The position numbers and the translations under genes are program-made. A stretch of DNA of 64,000 nt from Anseranas semipalmata (lineage: Eukaryota > Chordata > Aves > Anseriformes > Anseranatidae). The stretch is taken from the NCBI GenBank assembly GCA_013399115.1, contig VXAA01004301.1, forward strand, positions 828,153 to 892,152. The letters are read 5' to 3'. Position 1 is the stretch's first letter; each line of letters begins with the position of its first letter. The notes under the pieces are model-generated. The model was given only the letters and a program-made list of their open reading frames with translations. It had not been told where the DNA came from and did not search any database. Below, piece after piece: positions 27,001 to 40,000 of this stretch.

Positions 27001-27438
27001 AAGCCTTTCATTCTGGTAGCATGCATAATTACATGTATATAACCCAGGTCCACGTGACCCAGTACATAAACACATAGCATGGCCAGACATATATGCCCAC
27101 ATCTGAGGAGCACCACAGGAAAAGATACAGTACAAGTAGCATGCCAAAATAATTCATACGCCCCCAGCCTTCAAAGAAGAGCATGAGCTTTACTGCCTCT
27201 GGGTTGCATTTCCAGCCACTTCTGCTAGCAGTTACAAAGTTCAGTTTCCCAGCTGTTTCTCTACTACAAAAAACTACCTGCCAGTTTACACTTGTTCTGC
27301 TGTAAAACAGTGAGATGGTTAAGTATCTTTTTTTCTAGGACATACACAGTGCTGAAGGGCTCAGAGCCTTTTTAACCAGTCAGCTACTGATGGATATGAA
27401 ACAGATTTCTGCTGATATCAATATAAAGAAATACTCCC

Positions 27439-27470
<32 letters not shown>

Positions 27471-30400
27471 TGTGTGTCTGTGTGTGCAAATAGTAACTGC
27501 AGCTTAGCTGAACATTTTCCTGTGTATAACAACAAGAATTTCTAACCATAAAACAATTTCCCCTCTGAATTTTAAAACTATCCTCTGAAAATTCACATTT
27601 TATTCTGCAAAAAGGAGGAACAATGAACTTTTTAGATAGCATTTTGGGCATATAAGCCACTAAGAAGCAGTGAATGGCCATACGCATTATCCCTAGCTAA
27701 AAATATTCTTCGTATGAAGAGCATATCCTGCCACCCCAAGCAACTATTATTTCTATGCTATGGTTTTAGAGGGATTCAACACGCCTCTCTGAATAACAAT
27801 TTTGTTCAGAAATAACAAGTCGGATAAAATTTCCACAATTTTAGAGAACAAACAAGGCTAATACTACTATTTCACTTCCTAAGGTTTTATCATCTCAAAC
27901 AATTTACACTCATTTTTGTTACCTCTGTGGCTTTTGAACAATGGTAAATATACAGTGAGAGTTTTTATTTCATCTATTAACTTGAATTAGCATCAACCTC
28001 AAGTAAAAATGAGTAAGAATTTCTTACCTAGTAAAGTCGGCTTTTCCTGTGACGATTCAGGCTCTGCTGAACACCTGCAAGACCGAAGAACTATCACACC
28101 TCCGAGTACACCATCTTCATTGGCTAGAAAAGGTGAACCTGGGCAAAATCGTTGTGGAGAATTATTTGCAGTAGGATTAGTTTCTTGGATATTTTTAAAT
28201 TTGACTTTCCTCTTTAATCTTATCACTAAGGGTTGATAAGACTCTCAGGTCAACCAGTGCTTTTACAAAAGCATCAGTTTTATTTTTCTAGTGTTTCTAA
28301 GGAGTAGCTTTCTAAATAGGTTTGATGGCACATGAAAACTTAGTCTTGCATTGTATAAATGGCAAAGATAACACTGAAAATTCTCATGGCAGCTTTAAAA
28401 TGGAAGCTTGAATATTCATTATTTAATTCAAAACAGAATGGAAAACACCAGACTCAAGCAAGAAAAAAATACTTAAAACACAAGTTGTGATTAGCTTTGC
28501 TCACCACTTTGCAAGCACCTTTACACCCTTTCTTATCTGTGGAAGGAAATAATGCAAAACTCTGAATTAGAAAAACTTTATAGGCCGTGAACTTTTTCTG
28601 CTTCTGCTACTTTTTTTTTTCTGCAGACAACAGATATCTGAGCATCCCAAACCTGAAATTTAGAACTCAGTCTGGATTTTAGCATGAGTCACAAGTTTTC
28701 AGCACAATAGTATCAGATCAAATACCACTCACGCAACAGGAAATGGCAAAAGATGGCCAGCCTGAGCCACGAAACATTCCAACTTCAGACTGCTCTGTAA
28801 GACCTAGTGAGCCTCACTGAAGCCCCCTCCCAAAATTGACACTAGATAAACTGCATCAACATTCTTCTTCAGGCAAACCAATCTAATATAGATCATAATT
28901 TTTCACTATATTTTGTCTTTGCACAGACAGTTCAAGTACAAAGAAAGCATTTTTTCATGTAGGATTCAAAACAGTCTGAGGCACACTTAGCAGAGCTAGA
29001 AATTAAGCTCAACTGTTGAGCTTTTGAAACCTTCTATTAATTCTGATGAATATCTCCCAAACTCATTCCATTTCTCTAGTTCCAGATGCATCTATCGTTT
29101 CTATCCTCTTTAGTTTTTAATTCTCAGTGGCATTATTCATTATTGATCTTTAGAAATGTATTTGTGACAGGAAATTGTAGGCTTTTAAGGTGTCACTGAA
29201 GTCAAAGATACTGCATGTGACCCTCCAAGGTCCCCACCCCTAGCAGGCAAAGGCAGAAACAAGGCTGAGTGTCTCAAAAGGTACACCTGGGAAGTTGACT
29301 ACTTGTCAACATGCAGAAGTTGTTCTCTCAGACTCTAGTGAAAGTACAGATAACTGATTCATTTGTCACACATTTTGCGTGTCTTCAGCATCATTCCAGA
29401 TTCAAACTACAATACCAGAAATCAGATACTAGCAATTAGGAATTCTGCTTTATATATTCAAACGTCTGTTTTTAAAATAAAATGTGTAGAAATACAGTGC
29501 TTCAAAGAAAATGAATCATGGCATAATCCACCAGTAATCAAAAAGGGAAAAAGAACTACATTGAATAAATAAAAATTGGAAATTACATTTGAGTGTAAAA
29601 CCATTTGTTCTTGGACCAATAAAGGTATAATAAAGAAAAACGGAGTGTCAACATGAAAATAAATCATGTCTCAGTATTTAGTTCCTTCTTTAGTACAATT
29701 AATATAAATATGGCTACATACGAAAAAAATCAAGCAAATTTGGGTCACTTTTACAATTTATTCATTTTTCCCAATTTAAAGCACTTTGTAGAAAGACACG
29801 ATCAAACTACTATAGACGGTCTTTCTTGATGTTTTATAGATATTAGCAGAAAAGCCAAAACACATCCTACTTTTTAAAGTGGCTTTTTCAGTTGTTAATT
29901 TAAGACATATGATAGAAAAAATCTTCTATCAGAAGCTGGAAAAGTTTTAAAGTTAGCTGAATCAAGTCTAAGTATTCTTTTTCTGATTACTAATTTGAAA
30001 TGAGATTCCTGTAGTATTAAATGTGAAAAGAATGGCATGATTTATGCATGATTTAAAATGTCTCGAGCCACAAAATTAACCAAATTCTTGCACTTAAGCC
30101 CAAATAGACCCTTAGTCACACATTTGCAATAAATCACAATTTAAACTTGAATATACAATTGCAACAGGCATTTCATATATTTCTTTTCAATTATTTTCTT
30201 TTAAATAAATTAGCATACTAAGTCTAATGTACAGACACCGTAGAAGGCTTTGCTGGCCACAAGAACTTGAGAGCAGATCTACTCATCAGCCCCCTTCAAT
30301 TTGCCCACAGCTATTCCTATGATTCATATTACTCCTTTAATGCAAATAGTCAAAAACAACAATAAGAACCAACTTCAAGCTTTACTGTAAGGAAAACTAT

Positions 30401-33400
30401 AAGCCTTACCACGTTCGTTCTCAGCATAAGAGCAGCCATATTCAGAAGTGATACAAGGTGGTCATTACAATAGATGTCCATATTGCAGGAAGATAACAAA
30501 TGTAGCATGCTTAATAAACAGTTACATCTTATTTGACCTAATACAAACATAGATGTCATCACTTAAGTGCCAGTTGCTTTGCACAACAACTACTGCTAGG
30601 TGCTATTGCATTACTCATCAACTGCAACCAAATCCCTGTGAACCAGGAATGCAGCCAATCATAACTGATAACACAACAGGAAAATACATTTGATTAAAAT
30701 ACAAATGCAAGGTGTGAGAAGTTGTGAAGAGTTCTACCAGCCACATCAAAATCTTTTACTCTATGCTTTCCAAGCTGTTAAGTAGATCTTACATACTTTA
30801 ATTGCATTAACCAAATGCTGGTTAAGTATGTGTTTTGATTTCTGCAAGCAAATGAACAAAATAAGTGATTTTTTTCACAGGGGACGTGTCCTTTAATCTT
30901 TACTTCAGAAACTTGTCTACTTCTAAGACAATGTCTTAACCTGAACTTGGTCTGCAGACAATCTTATACTCAATTGCTTAAATTATTCAGGCTATGAGCC
31001 ATACTGTGGTCAAAAGTCATTGCAAATAGAAGATTCGATTTTTTTTTTCTAAGCTGTTTTAATTCATTTTCTTCAGTGGAATAAAGAGAAGAATAAGAAA
31101 AGTAATCACTCAAAGAATGTGTTTCATGAGACTATTTTTTTAAAGAAAAAGGACTAAAAATAATGTAGAACTTGAGCTTTAAGCACACAAGACAAATGCG
31201 TAAACTTACAATTTAATCCAAAGAAATGATCTACCTATACATGCACAACTACACTCATGAAAATCTCAGTTCTTCAGGCGTATATTGCATTTTTACTTTA
31301 AACTTTCTCCCCATTGTACTCCCTTAAATATGTACATAAGTGTTTCTCCAAACCAAGTTACTTACTTCCATGATTATCTACCATGGAAGCTTCATTACCA
31401 GTCCACAAGATTCAAGGGCTTCGAATTCCATGCTAAACACTCAAAAGTTATAAAATTAACTGTATTAATTTAGCCTTTGCCAAAATAAATTGCCACTGTA
31501 CTGTCATTTCAACTAGAAAATTTAAAAAGAGGATTACTTTAATAGCACCGCCTGTGATAAAAGCATGATGAAGTGTAGTTTTAACTTCAGCACTCATACA
31601 ACATATCAGATAAGCAGGAAGGTGACTTCTTTAACAATAACACAAGTTGGGTCCTTAGAGTAAAGACAACAGTTGGCTACTTCAGTAAACAGTATGCCAA
31701 ATGAGACCGGGCCTTCCTCCACTAACTTTGTAAGGAGCGAACAAAACTGTAGTACAGGGTTGATACAGAAATGAGTAAAATGGCTTAGAGTGACTTGTAG
31801 TCAGTAATTTGAAGGGAGTTTTAAAACAGGGAATGTCTTAAAATTTTGTGTTATGCAAACAAGCAAAGAAGATGGTAAGCATTATCTCCTTCCCACAGAT
31901 GGAAACACAGTATTACTTGACAAGCAGTGCGCAACATATGAGACAAACCCAGAACCTACAGGCTATCCTAACCCGCAGCTCCTTGACCGATATGCTACAA
32001 TGCAAGAATGAAAATGATGAGGTTATGTTGGCTTTCTCATTGCAGCTAGCCATGGTACAGAGCTGTAGCAACAGTAATTGAGCCAAAATATAGTTTCAAT
32101 TCAATACATTTCTGGGATTTAGTATTTTCAGACAAGTTAATGAAGACTTCTCTCTCCTCTCTCTTTTCTCTAAGCATAATCCAGAGCCAACTTCTAATCT
32201 TCGGCCATCAAGACCATTTTATGATCAGCTGCAGACCAAACATCATTCTGGAAACGAGAAAAACATCCGAAACAAGAACATAACCCTTCTTACCTCCAAA
32301 CACAAATAGCAAATGAAGACACAAGCATACAGTCACTTGTAAAACCATTACAATGGTTCATAATCTCCTCACACACACACCACTTCCATGGGACATCTGC
32401 TTCCCCACTTCTGCTGGAGGTTGCCTTCCGTAGAATCATCAGAAACAAATTGCGCGACTGCTCCCTCATCCATTCCAGTTGCTTTCATCAGCAAGTTCAG
32501 CTAAACCATCTCAGCGCAAATTCAGCAACAACATGGAATGTGCCTCCAATTCACTCTATTGAATAAGTTGTGGGGAATCAGCCTCTAAATAGTGGCAGTA
32601 AAAATCAGTTGCCTACAGTAATATTACAGCATTCTACACAACAATAACTTCAGAAAGACTGTTACTCCTCCCTTAAAATCAGACTCTACGCCAAATTAAA
32701 TACACACCAAACAGTACATTCTTTAAAAACAAAGAATGCATTTTATTTTCCAATTAAAGAATTTTTTTTTTTTAAGAGGGATTCAGATGTATTAATATTT
32801 TTTAAAACAAAGATTTTTTCTGGATGTGCATACTTTTTACTGGGGATTAAGATTATACTAAAGAGTGTATTTTAACACAGCAGTACAGTGTAAATGACTG
32901 GGTCTAAGTTAAGCAAGATTCTACACAGCTGAATGATGTGCATCCACTAATAGCCTCTGCAAATAACAGTACAAAAATAGTATTATACTTTTCTAAATAG
33001 AATCCATGCAATGTACACAGAAAACAATTTGAGTATTCTCAAAATACTGTGAATTCCAATGTTAGGAACATATTTCATTAATTCAGTTCTAAAAATCATT
33101 TTACTAAAGCCAAGCCATCAAGAAAAAGAAAGAATAGCGCAGATTTATAAAAAATAACTATATAGGTAATGGCATTTTTCATATATATTCTATTAAATTA
33201 TATTTAAATAAAAAGAGAAAAGGTGCAAATAAAAAACTTCCATGTATAGTAAAGCCATAATGGAATGTGAAACATCAGAAGGAAAAAGTAATCTCGCTCC
33301 CATGCTTCTACATCATTTTCACTCTCTCTGTACTCTGAAGAGTGACAGATCTTGCTATACAATGAAACATTCTATAAAAATAAAATATGCCTACTAGTCA

Positions 33401-36400
33401 AAAATATTTTTTATTGCAATAAAGTATAATTGCTAGACAAATTTTTGATCTAATAGCTTGCTGATGACAAAGCTACAAAAACCTGGGGCTTTTAACAATA
33501 CCAGCTTAAGTCTCATGAAACTCATTGTGCCTTCCCGTTTATACTGGCATAGCATGGAAGAATTTGGCAAGAAAAATCCAAAGCAAAACCAAAGTACTAC
33601 ATCAGCTAATAATGTTAGCATTGACTGACTACACCAGAGAGAAAGGGTATCAAAAACAACCAACCAACCAAAAAAACAACCAACCAAAGAATATCATTCA
33701 ATAGTTTTGGTTTAATTCTCACCTCCCCCAATCACAAATTATGTCTTACAAAACATATTTCCCTCTTTCAAACCTCAACTAGTCTGTTATTGCTACCTGA
33801 CACATGGAAAGCATTATCAAGGTTTTATTTATATATTTTCTACCTTATTAATCTGCAATCATGGTCTCTTAAAAATAAGCAAACAGATCTTCACAGCAGC
33901 TCCACATTCACTGATCTCATCAAGTTCTGCAAGAGCAACCATAGCTGAACACCAAGACCCAGTTTCAACCTCAGAACTGGGACAGAGCACGGAGGTTTCA
34001 CAAGTGTTAAGGCAAATATTGGCCTCAACATTCAGCCTTGTTTTGGAGGAACTACAGCTATAAATAAAGAACAAGTTTTCTTCTATGTCTCTTGTAAATT
34101 AATCCGCTCCCAAGATGAAGAGCACTTACTCCAAAGCATACAAAGAGAGGCTGAGAGAGCTGGGACTGTTTAGCTTGGAGAAGAGAAGACTGAGAGGGGA
34201 TCTTATCAATGTGTACAAATATCAGAAGGGAGGGTGTCAAGACGATGGGGCTGGACTCTTTTCAGTGGTGCCCAGCGACAGGACGAGAGGCAGTGGGCAC
34301 AAACTGAAACACAGGAAGTTCCGGCTGAATTAGAAAACATTTCTTTACTGTGAGGGTGACACAGCACTGGAACAGGTTGCCCAGAGAGGCTGCGGAGTCT
34401 CTTTCTCTGGAGATATTCAAAACCTGCCTGGATGAGATCCTGCGCAACGTACTCTAGGTGACCCTGCTTGGCAGCGGGGTTGGACTAAGATGATCTCCAG
34501 AGGTCCCTTCCAACCTCAACCACTCTGTGATTCTGTGATATGATCAACACGAGCTAATGATTTCTGATCCTGTGCTTTTTCCCCATTTGTAGCTACTGGA
34601 CAGATCCAGTCTAGCACAGATCTGATACTTAACAGTAAAAGAAGTGTTTTATTTACACTTTACCAGCTGAAGGACTAACCAGCTGTTTATCAGATGTTTC
34701 ACATTCATATTGTTGCATAGAGAAACCATTACCAGCTTCACTGTTTACATCAGCTTTCAAAGTCTTCAGAACTTTGGTCTAAACATTGACTGTGGTGCGG
34801 TATAACCAATTAGGTGCTGTAGCATCCCCCAGCTAAACAGTTCTGCATCTTGTGCTATAACGTGAGTCAAATTCAGATTTTCTCAGGTCAGCAGTCTGTA
34901 GTTCACCTATGCTACTGCACTTTGTCAGCTTTTGTACAGAACGCCTTTAAAACAAAGCTGTTTGCCACTCTGCTTCTGCTATGTATCATGCTAAACTTCA
35001 AGGTAACAATTTAAATAAACATTAGAGGAATACATAAGCACTAAATGAAGCCTGCTTTTAATTTCATGCACTATTATTTGTTAAATGTTTAAGCACAAGC
35101 TGTCTGAAACCAGAGATTTTTATATTTTATGATAAATAAGTAATTTAAAACTACTGTTTGGGATTTTTAAAGAAGCTGCAAGGAAAAGCACCTGTACTTT
35201 CAAACTTTACAAGTAAAATTTAAAGAAATTAAATAACTGAGGATACTGCTGTCCAATAAAATCCCAATGCTCTTGATAAGGAGGAGCACAGCCAGGGCCC
35301 AGACAAACCCTTGTGTAACATCACCATGTCGTGTTAGTTTTTCAGTTGGTTTTATTGCACAGGTAACAGAGAGGCCTGTCCAATCCTGCCTACCATCACA
35401 TACAAACTTGTGAAATCTTAAACTTGCAGTGGATGAAATGTTTTACATGGAACTTCAGGATCACTGCATTCTTTTCTCTGTACCATGGAGAGAATGCATA
35501 ATAATATTTCCATAGTATGCTTCCACTACTGTCAAACCCCAAGGGATACTACAAAGCTTAAGAGTGATGCAGCACCTCAGCACAAAGCAAAAAATAACAC
35601 TGCGTAATGACAGTCACTGGCAACTGTGGCAACTGTTTAAGCACAAGGCCTTTTTCTACCAACCAGCACAGCTCGTAATGGGGAAATTGATGCTTGTGAT
35701 TCCTAACTGTCCAAACTCCTTTCCCCAAAAGAGGTATTCAGCACAAAATTTCTAAAAGAGAAAGTTGTGGTGTTATCATTCTGTTATAACCTTTTGGCAG
35801 ACATTGTTCACTAGTGAACTCAAGTACAGCTTAAAAATACAAGAATAGATGAACACTTTTCTGCTAAGGAAAGAACAAATGTCAGATTCCACCTATGCCT
35901 TTCAGCTCATTATTTTCCAATAGTTTGTAAGAAACTTTAAAGTAGAATTCGTAACATTGCTGTTGTTAAAAGCCTAGATTTCCCGCCAGTGAGATGACAC
36001 AAACATTTACTCTAAGTCTACATTCCACAAGCTTGGACACATTTGAAAGGAATGATGAGTAACAAAATCCTCTGTTCTTCTGTATGGAAGGTATTTGTGT
36101 TTACACAACACCATTCTTCGATGGCGTACCAAGCCTTTAGCATTCCTCTACAGAAGATAGCAAGCCCATTCAACTTAAAAAAGTTGAAATTCAATTTCTC
36201 CCACCTCCAGTTCAACCATCAATTGTGCATTATCCGCAATAAGTTGGCTCTGAGAAAGGATGACAGAAGCACATCTGCCATTAGTTTGTTCATCACCTGC
36301 TGTTTAAACAGCACTCACTGTTTAAGCCAGGCATTCCCTAGCTGGAAGGATTCCCGGGGCTCTGTGGAGACTTGAAGAGTTCTGTAAACAGGAAGCACCA

Positions 36401-37016
36401 ATCTGATGGCAACTGCCAAAATCAGCTGTTCCTCCCTCCAATACAAGTAAAACACATTTTGACTTCTGACAAAACATTCCAGCTCTGCTTTGTTAAAGCT
36501 ATTAATTTTTTTTTGGCCTTGGTCCATTATAATTCTGGTGAAAGTTTGACATGACCACAAAATAGGACTTTGAGAAAGACTATCAAGGAAAGAATCCATG
36601 CCATTAGCAAGTAGGCTATTAAGCTGTTTCACCCTATTGTTTTACAATGGTAAGAAAGCCTGCATCATACCATACATCTCGAGATTAAAAACTAATACAT
36701 AAACATCTATGAAAATATACAGAAAAAAAACTATTTAGTACAAGCCTAATGTTTGACATGCAACGCATTTTTTCAGCTCTTGCATTATATTAGCAAGATG
36801 CAACTTTGCATTCCATCTTCAGAATTGCCAAGTCCCTCAAAATTATACTACTGGCTACAAATTTAGTACGATGTTACATATAAATAACAAGATGTATCTG
36901 GATTTTGAGATTTTCCCTGTCTCTTCATACACAGGACAGCTGAGGGCAAATTAGGTTTTATCTTTTCTAATCAAGACACAGAAGCGCTTCACTTACACAA
37001 AAAAAAAGGTGGCTGG

Positions 37017-37057
<41 letters not shown>

Positions 37058-40000
37058 CTTCACTTCAATGCTGCCCTGAAGTACCACTGAGAAGGTAATA
37101 TGCATCCCTATTGTTGGTTAACAAAAATCTGCAGTGATAAGTTTCTGAAAATAAAATTCAGACCTACCACTAATTAACATATGGAATTACAAAAAGGAAT
37201 TATAAAACACTTTTCTTCAAGTTTGCCAAGAAAAGCATGAATTTGATACTGTCTCTCATACTTTTCACTTTCCCCTGTTCTGTTGTTTTTAGTCTGTTTT
37301 CCCAAGGCAATAAGATATCACACTGTTAGCCTGGTATCTGTCTGTCCAGCTCCTCTTTCTCTGCAATTTATAGTTTCGGGTGTAACAAAAAGCTTAGCAA
37401 CATTCAGTATGTTAAGTCCAATACAAACATTTTCAGCAAAGAAAACAATTTATATATCACATAATAGCCAGTTAACATTTAAAACAAAAACATCTGCTAT
37501 GCAAACTGGTGGCAAAATATATTCAAACCAAAGGAAAAAAAAAGGAGCTAAAGCAGCTGGTTGATCACATTAAAAATACTCTTACCGTGACAAACAGTAA
37601 GAGAACTGCACTTTTGCTAGCAGTTACTAAAGGAAATCAAAGAAATAATAAAAAAGAAAGAAAGAAAGAAAAAAAAAACTCAATGCAACTTAAAGGAAAT
37701 ACCTCAACTAAAAAGTTCCTGAACTTTGTCATCTTGTATCAGCCAGCTTCTATGAAGTACCATTAAAGAACAATTTTGGCAGTAGCGGTTGTGTGTGATG
37801 TGCGCCTGAGTGTGTTAACATGAAACCAAACAAGGATATATACAATTTAAATTTTGTTTTGGTATTCCTACAACAAACAGCACAATAATTTTAGAGAGTA
37901 GGGAGACTAAAGACCTGATTTTCCTGAAGTTAGGTCACTTCCATACAGCACCTGCAGAGTAGTGTTACAAATTAGTGATGCTATCACATGCATCCTTCCT
38001 AAAGACCTCTTGGGTAAATTAATCTTTGATTTTGTGTACTGGAATAAATGATTAAATATGAAAAGTTACACTACTTCAATTATAAACTCTTTGGGGAAAA
38101 TACTAGAATTATTTTGTTTTGCATTTTCACAGCACCTAGAAATGACTACAATACAGCAGTATATTATAAAGTGCAGCCTTCTAATGTGAAGGTAACTTCT
38201 CCTCAAAAAGTCAAATGTAATGGTGCCAGAAGCAGAATTTAATATGGATTCAATGTTATAAACAGAAATAATGGAACTGCAATGCATTTCTTACTAAGAC
38301 CAGGGGCAATAGTCTCCAGGTCCCAAAAAGGTATTTGTATGTCACTCTCTGTTCTAATTAAAATACCATAAAACAAAGTTTTACAGCACAGTGTACAAGA
38401 AGTGCTATGTTGTCCACAAGAAATTTTGAAGGTCAAAATTGTCTGTGGATACTAAAGCTTCAAAAATTTTAAGGGGTATAAAGACAATGCAAGTCAACAT
38501 ATATGCCAGAAGTCCCATTAGAATCTATGCTATCTTCATGTGTTCAAGCTTTTATAGATATTTTAAAACTTCACATTCATATTTTGGTTATAACTTGAAG
38601 GAAGAAAACAAGACCTACTTTCACACATACCTAAACCTCTCAAATCAAGAAAATACTGTGTTTACCTCACAATAGTCTTGAACGAAGTCTACATCACTTT
38701 TTCAAGAAATCAATTTCATAATGTAAATAGCAAACCAGAATCTGTCTGTCCAAAGAATTCAATTAGAACATGCAGTGGTTTTGAGGTCTGCCATATTTAA
38801 AAGGGTTAATGTGATGAATAATTTTTATTAATGCTGTTAAACCACCAATTTTAAAGCATGCAGTTGTATGCCACAGTCAATGATTCAGACAGGAAATTCT
38901 TCCTTCAAACCTCTCCGGGTATTCTATGACTCACATATCAGTTGAGATATTTCCAAGGGTTTTCCTTTAGATTTTTTCCTCTGTAGTTTGATTTAACATT
39001 CTTTAGATGTAATACAACACTAAATTTGAAGCCAACTGCGACATAAGGTTTCAACAAAAATCACAAAAATAAGTATCTTAACTTTATTAAATGTAGTTAA
39101 TTGCATTTTAAACAATGTTATGAAATGCTCAGGCAATTAGCACCAGACACTTACCAATAAACTTGTTTTGCATAGTCTCTAGGAGAGCTTGGTGAGCATC
39201 TTCTGTTTGCAAAGCACACGAACATTCTCTGGCCAATATGGTTCTGACAAGGTGCTCTCCACAACCTAAGGAAATAGAAAGATTAGGAATAGTCAAAATA
39301 TAGGTAGCACTATGAAAATACTCTGTCATTATCTTATAACATCACAGGCAAAAAAAAAAAAAAAGCTGCATATGACAGGTATCTGCCTTTTTTTTTTTTT
39401 TTAAGAGAATGACACTGAGTCACCAGAAAGTTCAGTTACACCAGCAGTTTCTCTCAACTTTTCTGAAATTTCTACTGCACAAAATCATAAACCAAAAAGG
39501 GTTAAATACAAAGAGAATAAACAGTAAGACTGTCTCTGGCTTGTCATTTTTATCCAGATCCTGCAATTCTCTCTCAATTCACTTACTAGTCATTCTCACA
39601 GGAATGATCCTTGGATGCAGCTCATTGTATACAAGAAATATTTTTAACAGTTTAATCTTATAAAAATTACATCTTTAAACCAAAAACATATTTCATGAAT
39701 GCCACAGTAACTCCTTTGCATGATGTAGTCCATCTGATTCAGCCTTTTGTCAACAAAGGAATAAGTGAATTTACTTACAACTATGTTATTTTGACAGGGT
39801 GCCTGCTCATTGGACTATTAATAAGAATTCCTGTAATTTTCAAAGGCTTGTCTTTAAGAAATTAAAAAACTCCAGCAGGCGACCACTTATTGCCTCAGTA
39901 TTTTCTGTAACTATCCTCTGAAACTTGCCAATGAGGAAGACAAATCGGTCATTAGTGCTTCCCTGTAGGAATGCTTTCACACCTGCTGCTTTTCTGCCAT

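Larger units (their letters stand above)
23477..28027 (-). other. TASP1: TASP1 intron (about 4.6 kb)
   Basis: Intron containing a 44-bp minisatellite at 23.9-24.1 kb, a GT microsatellite at 27.44 kb and an unidentified 113-codon minus-strand open frame at 26.4-26.8 kb. Nothing else is recognised. Confidence 0.85.
28139..39154 (-). other. TASP1: TASP1 intron (about 11.0 kb)
   Basis: Intron holding a CR1 3' fragment at 34.1-34.5 kb, a 32-base T run at 37.02 kb and a GAAA run at 37.66 kb. The rest is AT-rich unique-looking sequence with no supported gene. Confidence 0.85.
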
